A stretch of DNA of 52,996 bases from Williamsia sp. CHRR-6 (GCF_018474015.1 NZ_JAHCSG010000009.1:1-52996); one strand, 5' to 3'. Shown: positions 41,350 to 49,711, counted from the stretch's first letter. Program-made: numbers and translations. The notes: a model not told the origin generated them from the letters alone.

Positions 41350-41667
41350 GTGGGTTGCCCACCGGTGATGGACTGCCGACCCCGGCTGATGGACGGCACT
41401 CCGGCTACCGCCGGGCCTGCGTCCGACCACAACCCCGCGCCAGGCCCACACCCGTGGACAACCCCGTCAGGCGCCGGCCAGCGGTTCCACCTCAGCACCC
41501 ATTCGTCGCGGCGTATCGCCGGGCGCGGCACTGGTTACGTGCGGTGGCGAACCGAGAGTGGACGGATCTTGCTGGTTGATGCGCCGGCCGTGCTCCCGGC
41601 CTGGTCACCGCGGATAGTCACCGCGGATAGCGAGCTATCCATACCGCAATCCCGCAAGCGGTTTTGA
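41350..41667 (+). CDS. Uncertain small gene between partition cassettes
   Basis: An open frame of 105 residues from GTG 41350. The C-terminal half (RIAGRGTGYVRWRTESGRILLVDAPAVLPAW) looks protein-like, the N-terminal half does not. It contains a 13-bp exact tandem repeat (TCACCGCGGATAG at 41605-41617 and 41618-41630) and its end runs into partition site 2, so it may be non-coding. No ribosome-binding site is clear. Confidence 0.3.
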   Translation: MGCPPVMDCRPRLMDGTPATAGPASDHNPAPGPHPWTTPSGAGQRFHLSTHSSRRIAGRGTGYVRWRTESGRILLVDAPAVLPAWSPRIVTADSELSIPQSRKRF

Positions 41668-41852
41668 TCTCATACCCGCGTTACCGCTAGCCCGCATGCG
41701 GTAAGTATGGTTTACTGTTGTTCCCGCACTACCGCGACTGGCTTGCGGGGTCACGGTATTTACCGCAAGGCGTTTTGCGGTAAATACCGCATGCATGTTT
41801 GACCGCTCAACCGAGCGCGGTTATTGCCTCAACGCCGCATGACTGCATGCGG
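41644..41852. repeat. Partition site 2: CCGC boxes on an 8-bp period
   Basis: CCGC (usually ACCGC or CCCGC) begins at 41644, 41652, 41676, 41684, 41692, 41724 and 41732, every distance a multiple of 8 bp. A second set at 41763, 41787, 41803 and 41835 is again in multiples of 8 but offset by one base from the first. GCGG boxes lie between, making inverted repeats such as TTTACCGCAA/TTGCGGTAAA (41759-41768, 41775-41784). The array ends 25 bp before the second parA. The box differs from site 1, so the two sites should not cross-react. Confidence 0.8.
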
Positions 41853-41876
41853 TATTCGACGAGAAGGGGTACCAAC

Positions 41877-42464
41877 ATGATCGTCTCGGTTGTCAACACC
41901 AAAGGCGGAGTAGGCAAGACAACGTCGAGCCTGTTCATAGCCAACGAGTTTGCCTTGAGAGGTAAGCCAGTCACCTTCGTTGACCTCGACAAGCAGGGCT
42001 CAGCGACCTCGTGGGCCGACAAGGCCTCCGACCGCGGCACACCACTGCCGTTCAGGGTCGAGGTGTCGAACACGAAGCGGCTCGGGCGGTGGAGCGAGTC
42101 CCTAGACCCCGATTCGGTCCTTGTTATCGACACTCCGCCTGGGGACAGCGCGATCATTGACGCCGCAATCGATGCCGCGGACTTCGCTGTCATCCCCACT
42201 CAGCCGTCGGCGGCAGATACGGAGCGCGTCTGGGAAACGCTTCCCTCGCTGCCCAAATCCACGGTGTATGGCGTGCTCGTCACCGGTGCAACTCTCCACA
42301 CGAAGCTCCTCACCACCACCCTGGCCGCGTTTGATGAAGAAGACATCTCACGCTTCGACACTGTGGTCCGATTTCGGCAGGTCTACCGGCAGAGTTTCGG
42401 GCACCGACCCCCACACGACAGCACCTACTCAGACGTAATCGACGAGATCGTGAGTGCGCTATGA
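41877..42464 (+). CDS. parA: ParA-type partition ATPase 2
   Basis: A 195-residue minimal ParA with VVNTKGGVGKTTSSLFIANE at residues 4-23 (deviant Walker A), FVDLDKQGSATSW (A') and VLVIDTPPGDSAI (Walker B). It is unlike ParA 1 in length and sequence, so the plasmid carries two different partition ATPases instead of a recent duplication. GAGAAGGGG precedes ATG 41877, and the following small gene overlaps by 4 bp. Confidence 0.92.
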   Translation: MIVSVVNTKGGVGKTTSSLFIANEFALRGKPVTFVDLDKQGSATSWADKASDRGTPLPFRVEVSNTKRLGRWSESLDPDSVLVIDTPPGDSAIIDAAIDAADFAVIPTQPSAADTERVWETLPSLPKSTVYGVLVTGATLHTKLLTTTLAAFDEEDISRFDTVVRFRQVYRQSFGHRPPHDSTYSDVIDEIVSAL

Positions 42465-42688
42465 GTATCAAGAAGCCGGGAAACCCCAGCACAGAGGACA
42501 TGCGGCCGCGCAAGGCTGTAGCCACAAGCTTCACCCGACCATCCGACGGCGGATCTCAATCACAACTCACCGTGCGAATCGATGCCGGGCTCCACAAGCA
42601 GTTCAAGGCTGCCACGGCTATGGCTGACCAGTCGATGTCAGAAGTGATCGAACACCTCATCCGCGAATGGGTAGCCAGCAAGCGGTAA
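42461..42688 (+). CDS. Ribbon-helix-helix centromere-binding protein 2
   Basis: A 75-residue protein of ParG size. The first 33 residues are polar and flexible; residues 34-73 (SQLTVRIDAGLHKQFKAATA, then MADQSMSEVIEHLIREWV) are a clear ribbon-helix-helix with DNA-contacting strand LTVRID. It should bind the CCGC array upstream and stimulate ParA 2. ATG 42461 overlaps the parA stop. Confidence 0.85.
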   Translation: MSIKKPGNPSTEDMRPRKAVATSFTRPSDGGSQSQLTVRIDAGLHKQFKAATAMADQSMSEVIEHLIREWVASKR

Positions 42689-42773
42689 ATCCCGCAACAC
42701 CGCACGCGACCTTGGCGGGTGGTCGTCAAACTGACCCGCCAAGGTCGCTGAACACAGATTGGAGCTGTGCCTA

Positions 42774-43598
42774 ATGAGCGACGTTACAAGCCCGCTGGTG
42801 AGGCGGTTGGCGATTGTGCTCGCCGCGGTGGTGGCGGCCGGTATCGCTGTCGCCGCGTTCGTTCTGAGTTTCGCCGCGCTATGGGACGTGGCGACCCGAG
42901 TATGGCCGTCTCGCCACCTGAGCTGGCTGGGACCGGTGGTGGTCGATGCAACGATCTTGCAGGCCACGGTGAGTCTAGTTGCGGTGTCGTCGTCGACGCG
43001 GGTGGGAGAGCGGCGCTACTTCTGGGCGCTGCTGATCGGCGCCGCCTCCACTTCGGTCGCTGGCAATGCACTGCATGCTGTTGTGCCGGCTTCCCAGCCG
43101 CTTGCCTCGTGGGTTGCAGCGTTGATCGCGACGATCCCTCCGGTGTTCCTGTTGCTGAGCACACACTCGCTTACGTTGTTGATCCGGAGGCGACCGGAAC
43201 CGATCGGGGCGGCGGTCGTGACAGCTTCTGCGGTCGTCGAAGCCGGTAACGCACAGGCTGGGACCACCAACACTGCGGCCATGAACCCGGCGCCTATGGC
43301 CGTCGGCGAGGGTGTGGCACCTACGACTACGACATCTGATGGAAGGCAGGCAGCGGAGGTCGACGTTGCACCGGTGCTGCCTGCCAGTGATGCCCGGCCG
43401 TTCCTTGAGCCGGCGCGTGCACTGCGTGAGCTCCACAATTTCGACACCCCGACCAGCCGGATAGCGGCGATTCTGCACCACCTCCACACCAACCCCGACG
43501 CCTCGCACCGCGAGCTCGGCACAGCTGGAAACGTCCACCACAACACCGCAGCAAAAATCGTCAACGCCTACCACGAAACAGAACTCGTTTCGCGGTGA
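42774..43598 (+). CDS. DUF2637 membrane protein
   Basis: A 274-residue protein with four membrane helices in residues 10-145 (LVRRLAIVLAAVVAAGIAVA..., SFAALWDVATRVWPSRHLSWLGPVVVDATILQ) matching DUF2637, a family common on actinobacterial plasmids and related to spread/segregation functions by location. A Thr/Ala-rich linker leads to a C-terminal helical domain (about 215-274, TSRIAAILHHLHTNPDASHRELGTAGNVHHNTAAKIV) resembling an HTH, so it may link membrane and DNA. GGAG lies about 9 bp before ATG 42774. Confidence 0.8.
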   Translation: MSDVTSPLVRRLAIVLAAVVAAGIAVAAFVLSFAALWDVATRVWPSRHLSWLGPVVVDATILQATVSLVAVSSSTRVGERRYFWALLIGAASTSVAGNALHAVVPASQPLASWVAALIATIPPVFLLLSTHSLTLLIRRRPEPIGAAVVTASAVVEAGNAQAGTTNTAAMNPAPMAVGEGVAPTTTTSDGRQAAEVDVAPVLPASDARPFLEPARALRELHNFDTPTSRIAAILHHLHTNPDASHRELGTAGNVHHNTAAKIVNAYHETELVSR

Positions 43599-43637
43599 CG
43601 TGACCCCCGGGGGAGCTGACGATTGGAACCGTGCCTG

Positions 43638-43763
43638 ATGCAAGTCGTTACTGAACCGCTGGTGAGGCGGGTGGCGAGTGTGTTCGCCACCCGCCAGGCG
43701 GCCGACGCAATCACAGTCGGGGTGCAGACGATCTTCGCTACCGCGCAGCGGGTCTCGGCATGA
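43638..43763 (+). CDS. 41-residue leader-like fragment of the DUF2637 gene
   Basis: A short gene, MQVVTEPLVRRVASVFATRQ..., whose first 60-70 bp including the ribosome-binding region repeat the start of the DUF2637 gene (MSDVTSPLVRRLAIVLAAV...; both preceded by GATTGGA-x-C-x-GTGCCT). It is a truncated duplicate of that 5' end. Its TGA overlaps the TetR ATG by 4 bp (ATGA), so it probably now acts as a translational lead-in for TetR. Confidence 0.55.
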   Translation: MQVVTEPLVRRVASVFATRQAADAITVGVQTIFATAQRVSA

Positions 43764-44254
43764 GCCGCCCTGCACGTGGTCATGGACTGGTTGCACTGCT
43801 CGATGCCACTGCATCGCTGATCGCCGATAGGGGAGTGGGTGGCCTGAGAATCCGTGACGTCGCTGCTCGAGCAGGGCTGTCTGTGGGGTCGGCTACGTAT
43901 CACTTCGAGACGCGCGAGGATCTCGTGTACGCCGCGCTACTCAGGCACACCACCCGTGTCGAGCACCTGGTGGCCGAACACGGCCAGGATGCGATCGCAG
44001 CCGTCTACGGAGATCGTGACTTGGCGCTGCTCACCGTGGAGCTCCACCTACACGCGGCCCGTACAGGTGGTGACGCACTCGACTTGTCCCGCCGCTTTCG
44101 CGATGCGTTCACCGAGTACATCGACCCATCGAGCCTCGCTGTACTCGATGGCGCCGCGATCGACTGCGCTGGTCGGCATCGAGGCGCTCCCGACCGCTAC
44201 CGCACGGCGATGGGACCGATCATCGACGCCGCAGTCACACCATCACTTCCATAA
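43760..44254 (+). CDS. TetR-family regulator
   Basis: A 164-residue regulator. Residues about 8-55 (LVALLDATASLIADRGVGGLRIRDVAARAGLSVGSATYHFETREDLV) are the TetR DNA-binding domain with the Y-H-F signature. The ligand-binding domain is short but helical. Its target and ligand are not visible; the coupled upstream peptide and the nearby DUF2637 gene are candidates for its regulon. Confidence 0.88.
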   Translation: MSRPARGHGLVALLDATASLIADRGVGGLRIRDVAARAGLSVGSATYHFETREDLVYAALLRHTTRVEHLVAEHGQDAIAAVYGDRDLALLTVELHLHAARTGGDALDLSRRFRDAFTEYIDPSSLAVLDGAAIDCAGRHRGAPDRYRTAMGPIIDAAVTPSLP

Positions 44255-44285
44255 GCTCGCTGAAACCCGAGACAGGAAAAGCCTT

Positions 44286-44528
44286 ATGAACTTCCAACAC
44301 AAGAGTGTCCACATCGTCAGAATCGTCGATGTGACAGCCGCGGGTGACACACATGTCTGGTACGTCGGCCCCTACGGTCACAGTGACGCCACCCAGGCCG
44401 CGCGGTCCCTCGAGGTGGCGGCCGCTCACAACACGGACCGTGAATGTGTCGTCGAGGCACTGTTCTCCAACAGCGAATGCCTCCGAGTTGTCGGCGGTGA
44501 CCGCGTCACGCTCGGATCGCTGCAATGA
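44286..44528 (+). CDS. Small hypothetical protein
   Basis: An 80-residue protein (MNFQHKSVHIVRIVDVTAAGDTHVWYVGP...) with AGGAAAAG before ATG 44286, 31 bp after tetR. It has a beta-rich first half and a helix (ATQAARSLEVAAAHN). No family recognised; it converges with the endonuclease remnant. Confidence 0.6.
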   Translation: MNFQHKSVHIVRIVDVTAAGDTHVWYVGPYGHSDATQAARSLEVAAAHNTDRECVVEALFSNSECLRVVGGDRVTLGSLQ

Positions 44529-44590
44529 CCACGGGCAGCACACGACGCGGGGAAACGACCAGCGTTTACGGACGGGTTTACCGCCGCCGG

Positions 44591-45432
44591 TCAGAGCAGT
44601 CGGCGGATTCGTGCTGCCTCGGCGATGTCTTCGCGGAACTGATCGAGGGTGGCCAGGGTGTACATGCCGTCGATCTGTTCGGTCGCCCACAGTGTGTGGA
44701 TGCGGCCGAGGTCGGCCTTTCGTGACTTCCAGCCGATCCCGTCGATGACGGCGATGACGAACTGGCGGGGGAGCCGAACCTCCGCCATTTCCACGATTTC
44801 GCGGACGGCGTCGGCCAGCTTGCTGCCGGTGGAGTCAAAGCCCTTCGCAGCGACGACGATTGCGGCGTCGTCGCTGTCGGGGATGACCAGGTCGCAGGGC
44901 GCGGTACGCCCGTTGCGTCCAGTGAACCGGGTCCGCGTCCTGTAGGTCAGGCCCAGATCTACGGCGATGGCCTCAATCCCGTCTTCGACCTTGCGGCCCG
45001 AGGCTCCGGCCCGAGCGGCGGTGACGCGGGTCCCGGCGCGGGCGACGAGCACGTCACCGAACCCGTACTGGCGGCCGACTTGCACGGTGAGGGATCGCAG
45101 GAGATCAAAATCCCGGTCGAGCCAGCCGATGAGAGCGGACGGTTCGCGCAGGGCGAGGGTTTTCGCCCCGGAGGTGTCGAAGGCGTCTCGCATGGCGTTC
45201 TTGAGCTTCTCCTGCGAGAGGCCAACGACGAGGCCGAGGACGGGCACCGAGTCGGGGTGTGTCTGGACCCATGTCGCGACTGTGGCCACGTCGAACTGGG
45301 GGGGAGGAGCGCAAGGGATTCGGCGGCGGTGCGGATCGCTTCTGCTTCCGGTGTCGAGGCTGTGGGGTCGACGTGGCCGGTAAGTCGCCCCAGGGTGCTG
45401 AGGTAGTCGTCGAAGGGGACCGCCGTGCTCAT
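44591..45432 (-). pseudogene. Frameshifted type II restriction endonuclease
   Basis: A gene of about 280 codons directly after a DNA adenine methylase (TGATG overlap). The first 43 codons (MSTAVPFDDYLSTLGRLTGH...) are followed by a run of seven C on the coding strand (45304-45298); one more C would restore the frame into DVATVATWVQTHPDSVPVLGL and on to 44591. The C-terminal half has the PD-(D/E)xK-like region CDLVIPDSDDAAIVVAAKGFD (given in part), with Ala where Glu is expected before Ala-Lys. A truncated product could start at GTG 45289. Either a real loss of function, a slippage-controlled gene, or a sequencing error in the C-run. Confidence 0.7.
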
Positions 45433-46490
45433 CAGTCCCGTCCGATGAACAGGTACTCGCTCACGTCTCGCCGGGTGGCGGCTGCGTGGGTGCCAAAGCT
45501 GTACTTGTGGTCGATGGCGACGGTCTCCACATGGGGTTTGACCTTGCCCAGCAGATCGACGATGCGGGTCGCGTCGGGGATCGCGTTAGAGGAGTAGGAG
45601 AGCACGATCGCCCCGGCGTCGCTGAAGTGCTCGAAGGTCCGCAGCAACGCGTCCTCGATGGTGCGTTTGTAGGCGAACGGGGTGAACTGCTTTTCGAGCT
45701 TCTTGGTCTTGGTGTCCTCCATGATGGTCACCCCGCGCCAGTACAGGCTCAGGCCTTCAAGGAAGTGATAGCGCTTGATGTAGTCGTTGTCGTCGGTCGG
45801 CGGGGCGTACGGGGGGTCGAGGTACACCAGGTCGACAGGCTCGTGGGCCAGGTCGAACACGCTGCCGGTTACCGCGCGGCTGCGGGCGCCGTTGCTGAAC
45901 ACGGTCGCGTTGTACTCAGCGACCCGTTCGCGGAAGTGTTCGCGCAGGGTCAGCCGGAGGTCTCTGCGGCCGTCTGCGTAGCGGTTAGAGTCGGTGAAGG
46001 TAAACACCCCGCGAGGCTGTTTACGCGCCGCTGAAAGCACGAGAGCGGCTATGGCGAGGTCGCGGCGGTACCCGGTCAGAAGGTCGATGTGTGACCACGC
46101 CGAATCCAGGAACGCCCGGTCGGCGGCGGTGAAGTAGAGGCCGTCGAACGTCGACTGGATGAAGTCACGGTCATCAGCCGGCGGCCCGCAGATCTGATCG
46201 ACCAGCTCGCCGTCAAGACGAACGCTGGAATTGGCGACCGTCGCGCGGGCAATGGAGCCGGGGAAGTGCAGGTAGTCGTTACTGGTGACCTGATAGCCCT
46301 GGTTTTTCAGGAGGTAGGACACCACTCCGGATCCGGAGAACGCATCGATCGCAGTGGCGCCGCCGATGTCGGCGAACGTGCGTTCCAGGTGCGGGACCAA
46401 CCGATACTTCGACCCCATGTAACGCAGACGAGGGAACTGCTGGGTGCGCGCAACGACTTGCGCCGAGGTCAGCACTGCTCGCGGGGTCAT
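45432..46490 (-). CDS. DNA adenine (N6) methyltransferase
   Basis: A 352-residue Dam-like methyltransferase. The SAM-binding motif is AIDAFSGSGVVSYLL (about 48-61; FxGxG), and the catalytic DPPY is at 225-228 in LVYLDPPYAP, the order of the D12 class. An early YMGSKYRL segment is typical of the class. It would protect the plasmid against its partner endonuclease or related host enzymes. ATG 46490 is taken as start after GGTGGG; the frame continues to 46547 without a better site. Confidence 0.88.
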   Translation of the reverse strand: MTPRAVLTSAQVVARTQQFPRLRYMGSKYRLVPHLERTFADIGGATAIDAFSGSGVVSYLLKNQGYQVTSNDYLHFPGSIARATVANSSVRLDGELVDQICGPPADDRDFIQSTFDGLYFTAADRAFLDSAWSHIDLLTGYRRDLAIAALVLSAARKQPRGVFTFTDSNRYADGRRDLRLTLREHFRERVAEYNATVFSNGARSRAVTGSVFDLAHEPVDLVYLDPPYAPPTDDNDYIKRYHFLEGLSLYWRGVTIMEDTKTKKLEKQFTPFAYKRTIEDALLRTFEHFSDAGAIVLSYSSNAIPDATRIVDLLGKVKPHVETVAIDHKYSFGTHAAATRRDVSEYLFIGRD

Positions 46491-46663
46491 GCCCACCAGC
46501 TTTCCATGACCTCGTGGCCCAGACGGACGTAACGCTGGGCGCGTCACACCGTGTTGCTGGACCTCGGACTGCCTGCGATGTTTTAGCCGGGGCCGCCGCC
46601 ACCCGTCCGCAGACCACCGATACGGTGGCGCGCCGGGAGGTACTAGGGCGGAGAACCTGGGTG

Positions 46664-47299
46664 ATGGATTTTCATGACTACCTTTGGGTCGAGGACTTCG
46701 GGTGGTTCACCTCAGATGGCTACTCGCTGGCTCTGATCGAGGCGAGCACGGCGGAAATGGCTCTTGCCGGCCTAGGAGCCAGCGATGACAAGATCGTCCG
46801 TCCTGGTGCTCAGACGGCGATACAAGATGCCTACGACCTCGGGGAACGGCTGGGTGTCAACGGTGTCGACACCCAGCTCATCGCTGCCGCGGATCTCGAG
46901 GGATGGGCGATACTCCTGCAAGCGCCGGGCTTTATTCCGATCTCCCCAGGTCCGATGAAAGCTATCGTGGCCGAGCGCAATGCCGTGGCCCATGGCGCCG
47001 ACCGTTTCGTGTGGTGGTCGGGCGGAAATGAGCGGATCTCGTTCGAGCCGCTTCTGCCGCGGTCCGATCTCCTGGGGGTCCTGGCCGACCGACAGCCTGC
47101 CGACGCCCGAGAGGAGATCATCAGCCTGATCGTGGAGGTTGGTGGCATCGACCTTGATGAGAACCCCGACCGCGAGATCCACCACGTTGCGGGATCGTTT
47201 GCATTGGCGGAACGGCTCACCGGGGTCCGGGTGACTGAGCAATTCTTGCGTGAGGCCGAGTTCACGGTCGCCGCAGTCGAGGTTGGCGTGGGGCTGTAA
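46664..47299 (+). CDS. DUF6461-like protein
   Basis: A 211-residue protein with the layout of DUF6461: an opening WVEDFGWFTSDGYSLALIEAST followed by ALAGLGA, then WAILLQAPGFIPISPGPMKAIV, RFVWWSGGNERISFEPLLPRSDLLG. This family is widespread in actinobacteria and has no known function; members look like immunity or structural proteins. GGAGA lies about 10 bp before ATG 46664. It diverges from the methylase gene. Confidence 0.7.
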   Translation: MDFHDYLWVEDFGWFTSDGYSLALIEASTAEMALAGLGASDDKIVRPGAQTAIQDAYDLGERLGVNGVDTQLIAAADLEGWAILLQAPGFIPISPGPMKAIVAERNAVAHGADRFVWWSGGNERISFEPLLPRSDLLGVLADRQPADAREEIISLIVEVGGIDLDENPDREIHHVAGSFALAERLTGVRVTEQFLREAEFTVAAVEVGVGL

Positions 47300-47468
47300 G
47301 TGCCTGTTGCGCAGCGCTGCACCTGTTCGCCGGCGACGGAAACGTTCAACAACGAACGAACAACTCTGGCCGGACCCTTGTCTCGCGCTACCGCACCACC
47401 GCCCTATGCGACTACCTAGCTAGACGCCCAGCAACGCCGCCGCGATCTTTCCTTCGGCGACTGCTCCA

Positions 47469-47753
47469 TTGGCCCGGTCGCTGCGACCCGCGGGGTTGAC
47501 CGTCGCCTATCTCACCTCGGCCGCAGCCTGGGCGGCCGTCGACATCGCCCGCCAGACGTCACCGACGCAGACCGTGGCCACCGTCGGCGTAGCGCTACTG
47601 GGGATGGGGTGGGCAATCGCGCTGCACCGCAGCGGACACCGGTTCGTTCACGCCGCTGCCCGCCGCTACGCCCACGAATTGTTCAAGGCCGCTTACACGC
47701 TGCCCCGCATCGCCGCAGGAAACCCGCCGACCGCGCCCCGATTGGCCCCGTGA
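47469..47753 (+). CDS. Small membrane protein
   Basis: A 94-residue open frame from TTG 47469 with two hydrophobic segments (about 9-27 and 36-53). It is followed by two tiny frames linked by GTGA and TGATG overlaps, which makes a real operon more likely. Start codon and ribosome-binding site are weak. Function unknown. The preceding 169 bp hold nothing I can name. Confidence 0.4.
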   Translation: MARSLRPAGLTVAYLTSAAAWAAVDIARQTSPTQTVATVGVALLGMGWAIALHRSGHRFVHAAARRYAHELFKAAYTLPRIAAGNPPTAPRLAP

Positions 47754-47812
47754 GTACCCACCCGTCGCCGATAGACAGCCCAGGTTCGGCAAACTTCGGA
47801 GAATGGGCCTGA
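47750..47812 (+). CDS. Possible 20-residue peptide gene
   Basis: GTG 47750 opens MSTHPSPIDSPGSANFGEWA, starting in the stop of the membrane-protein gene (GTGA) and ending in a stop that shares a base with the next ATG. Only the overlaps support it. Confidence 0.25.
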   Translation: MSTHPSPIDSPGSANFGEWA

Positions 47813-47913
47813 TGTGGATCGCCGCCCTCGTGGTGCTGATTGTGACCCGTACTCGGGTTCGCCACGTGACCGGCCCGGCACCCCGGGCTTTCTGCCTCGT
47901 AGTTGACAGATGA
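47812..47913 (+). CDS. Possible 33-residue membrane peptide gene
   Basis: ATG 47812 opens MWIAALVVLIVTRTRVRHVT..., one short hydrophobic helix with a basic tail, coupled by TGATG to the previous tiny frame. Size and sequence are like small membrane-active peptides, but support is limited to the overlaps. Confidence 0.3.
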   Translation: MWIAALVVLIVTRTRVRHVTGPAPRAFCLVVDR

Positions 47914-48283
47914 CAGCGTCAACGACTCGATGAGTCGCGCGTAGAGCGGGCGCGAGGTGAGTGCGCCGCCGCGCTCCAAGCGGTCCGGGTGATGTCTGGT
48001 TTGAATTCGTCCCAGTTGTGCGCCGATAACAAATCTTATGTCAGGTCCTCGAAAGCCCCTGCCGTTGGGCGCTCGGGATCGCCGCGACGAAATCGCCGAA
48101 CAGAACCGGGCCGCAGGACAGTGCGCGAGCAGCAGCGAGACGGCGGTGCGGCGCTGCCGTGACTTGATGCACCGGCGTTTGCTCGGCAGTGCATTGCGCG
48201 TTCGAAACGTGCATATGTGCGATTCGCTATCCTGAGGTGTGGGCCCCGCGCATTGGCAGCTTGTCGACGCGTTAGACCCGGCC
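47914..48283. other. Non-coding gap
   Basis: 370 bp with no gene I can support. An open frame at 48038-48235 has no ribosome-binding site and an amino-acid make-up (many Arg and Cys) typical of a chance frame. The A/T-rich point near 48030 (AACAAATCTTATGTC) could be a promoter for the following hairpin element. Confidence 0.4.
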
Positions 48284-48522
48284 ATCGGAGCTCCCTGCGG
48301 TCGCACTGGGAAAAGCATTCTTGTTTGCCCTTCTGGCCGTCCGATTTTGACCGGCGTCGTCCGCCGCACAACAGCGCGTTCGCGGCCTCCGGCGGGACCA
48401 GCACCAGTTTTCAAACCGTCCTCGCTGCGCTCGTGAAAACTGGTGCTGCTCCCCTGTTGCGCTCTGTCCTCCTATGCCGGTCTTTATCTCCCTTGCCAGA
48501 AGGGCAAAAAAATTGGCGGACA
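48284..48522 (+). repeat. Large imperfect-hairpin element, copy 3
   Basis: Third copy, 35 bp before a DUF4192 gene. Stems: P1 GCCCTTCTGGC (48327-48337) / GCCAGAAGGGC (48495-48505), 11 bp; P2 GACCGGC (48349-48355) / GCCGGTC (48476-48482); P3 GCACAACAG (48366-48374) / CTGTTGCGC (48454-48462, one mismatch); P4 14 bp perfect (48400-48413 / 48434-48447). The P1-P2 loop is again 11 nt (CGTCCGATTTT) and 12 nt (TTTATCTCCCTT). P4 here is quite different in sequence from copies 1 and 2 yet pairs perfectly. Confidence 0.87.
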
Positions 48523-48556
48523 CCGGGTCTGCCACCGTTTTCGAGGGAGCCTCACC

Positions 48557-49492
48557 ATGACCGAGCCCATCCGCATCACCACCGCCGCCGACCTCGTCGC
48601 CTCGATCCCCGCCCTGCTGGGGTTCGTCCCGACCGAGTCGATGGTGATGGTCGTCCTGCGCGGTGAGCGGGTTCTGTTCACCGCCCGCCACGACCTGGCC
48701 GCAATCACCAACGGCCACGACGCCGCCACCCTGGCCGAGACCATCGCCGCCAACGGTGCCGAGCGGGTGTTGCTCATCGGGATCAGCGCCGAGCCCAGCA
48801 TCGCCGCCCACACCGAGATGGTCGGGCACCTCGCGGGATACGCGATCGACGTCCACCGGCAGATCCACGTCAGCACGTGCGGGCACGCCACCGAGTACAT
48901 CGATTACGAAACCGGCGAGACCGGCATGACCCGCGACTACCGCGACAGTGCATACACCGCCCACACCGCCGTGGAGCACGGCCAGGCCGTCCGGGCATCG
49001 CGCAAGGACTTCGCGGCGATGTTCGCAACCACCACCGAGGCCGCGCCGGTCGACCCGCAGACCATCGACCCCGCACAGGTCGCGCGGGACATGGCGGCGG
49101 CAGTCACCGCCAACACCGACCCCGGCCCCGAGCTCGCAGCGCAGTTCGGCGCACTCATCGGGGACGTCAAGAAGCGAGACGCCATGCTTCGGCTGGGTAT
49201 CAGTCAGACCGGCACCGCCGCCGTCGTCATGGCCCGCACTGCAGCGCACCTGCGGTCACACGCCCGCGCCCGCGTGCTCGCCCTCGCGATGTACTTCTTC
49301 TACGTCGCGGGCAACGGAGCAGCAGCCGGTATCGCCGCCGCCACCGTCACCGACGAGGGACTCGAGCCGACCAGCTTCATGCAGCTACTCGACCGGTCAC
49401 TGCGGGCCGCGATGCACCCCGACGGGTTGAGTGACCTCATGCCCACCCAGGAGGACGCCAGCACCTACCTCGGCGCCCCGTTCCCGATCTGA
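48557..49492 (+). CDS. DUF4192 protein
   Basis: A 311-residue protein beginning ADLVASIPALLGFVPTESMVMVVL, the signature of DUF4192, found in many actinobacteria and their plasmids. The rest alternates helices and strands, with a helical C-terminal half (ARVLALAMYFFYVAGNGAAAGIA). Its function is unknown. It is the third gene preceded by the hairpin element, alongside ardC, so it may belong to a group expressed on plasmid entry. ATG 48557 has GAGGGAG. Confidence 0.87.
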   Translation: MTEPIRITTAADLVASIPALLGFVPTESMVMVVLRGERVLFTARHDLAAITNGHDAATLAETIAANGAERVLLIGISAEPSIAAHTEMVGHLAGYAIDVHRQIHVSTCGHATEYIDYETGETGMTRDYRDSAYTAHTAVEHGQAVRASRKDFAAMFATTTEAAPVDPQTIDPAQVARDMAAAVTANTDPGPELAAQFGALIGDVKKRDAMLRLGISQTGTAAVVMARTAAHLRSHARARVLALAMYFFYVAGNGAAAGIAAATVTDEGLEPTSFMQLLDRSLRAAMHPDGLSDLMPTQEDASTYLGAPFPI

Positions 49493-49494
49493 CC

Positions 49495-49545
49495 GGTCGG
49501 GTGGGTATCGGCCCCAGGGAAGCGGGAGCCGATACCCACCCGACC
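49495..49545. terminator. Bidirectional terminator hairpin
   Basis: A perfect 18-bp inverted repeat (GGTCGGGTGGGTATCGGC, 49495-49512, with its complement at 49528-49545) around a 15-nt loop, starting 2 bp after the DUF4192 stop and ending 10 bp before the convergent gene's stop. The position between two convergent genes and long stem make a terminator very likely even without a T-run. Confidence 0.8.
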
Positions 49546-49555
49546 ACACGGCAGT

Positions 49556-49711
49556 TCAGTCCAGACCCGGCGCCTGCCGGAACGACACATCAGACCGCTG
49601 CGCCGCCGGCCGCGCACCCTCAGCCACCAGCACCTCGACATCCTCCACAGAGGGCACCGGCACCGCATCCGACACCGCACGACGCAACTCACGCTCAACA
49701 GGACTGGACAT
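49556..49711 (-). CDS. Small hypothetical protein
   Basis: A 51-residue frame, MSSPVERELRRAVSDAVPVP..., acidic, with one helix and a strand (VEDVEVLVAEG). It converges on the DUF4192 terminator. No strong ribosome-binding site. The terminator placement argues that a gene ends here. Bases 49712-49863 hold nothing I can name. Confidence 0.45.
   Translation of the reverse strand: MSSPVERELRRAVSDAVPVPSVEDVEVLVAEGARPAAQRSDVSFRQAPGLD

Noticed and set aside
41605-41630. 13-bp tandem repeat as an iteron
   Set aside because: Only two copies, inside a doubtful frame and out of register with the 8-bp CCGC array; could be a simple slippage duplication.
48038-48235. 65-residue frame before hairpin element 3
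   Set aside because: No ribosome-binding site and Arg/Cys-rich composition typical of a chance frame.
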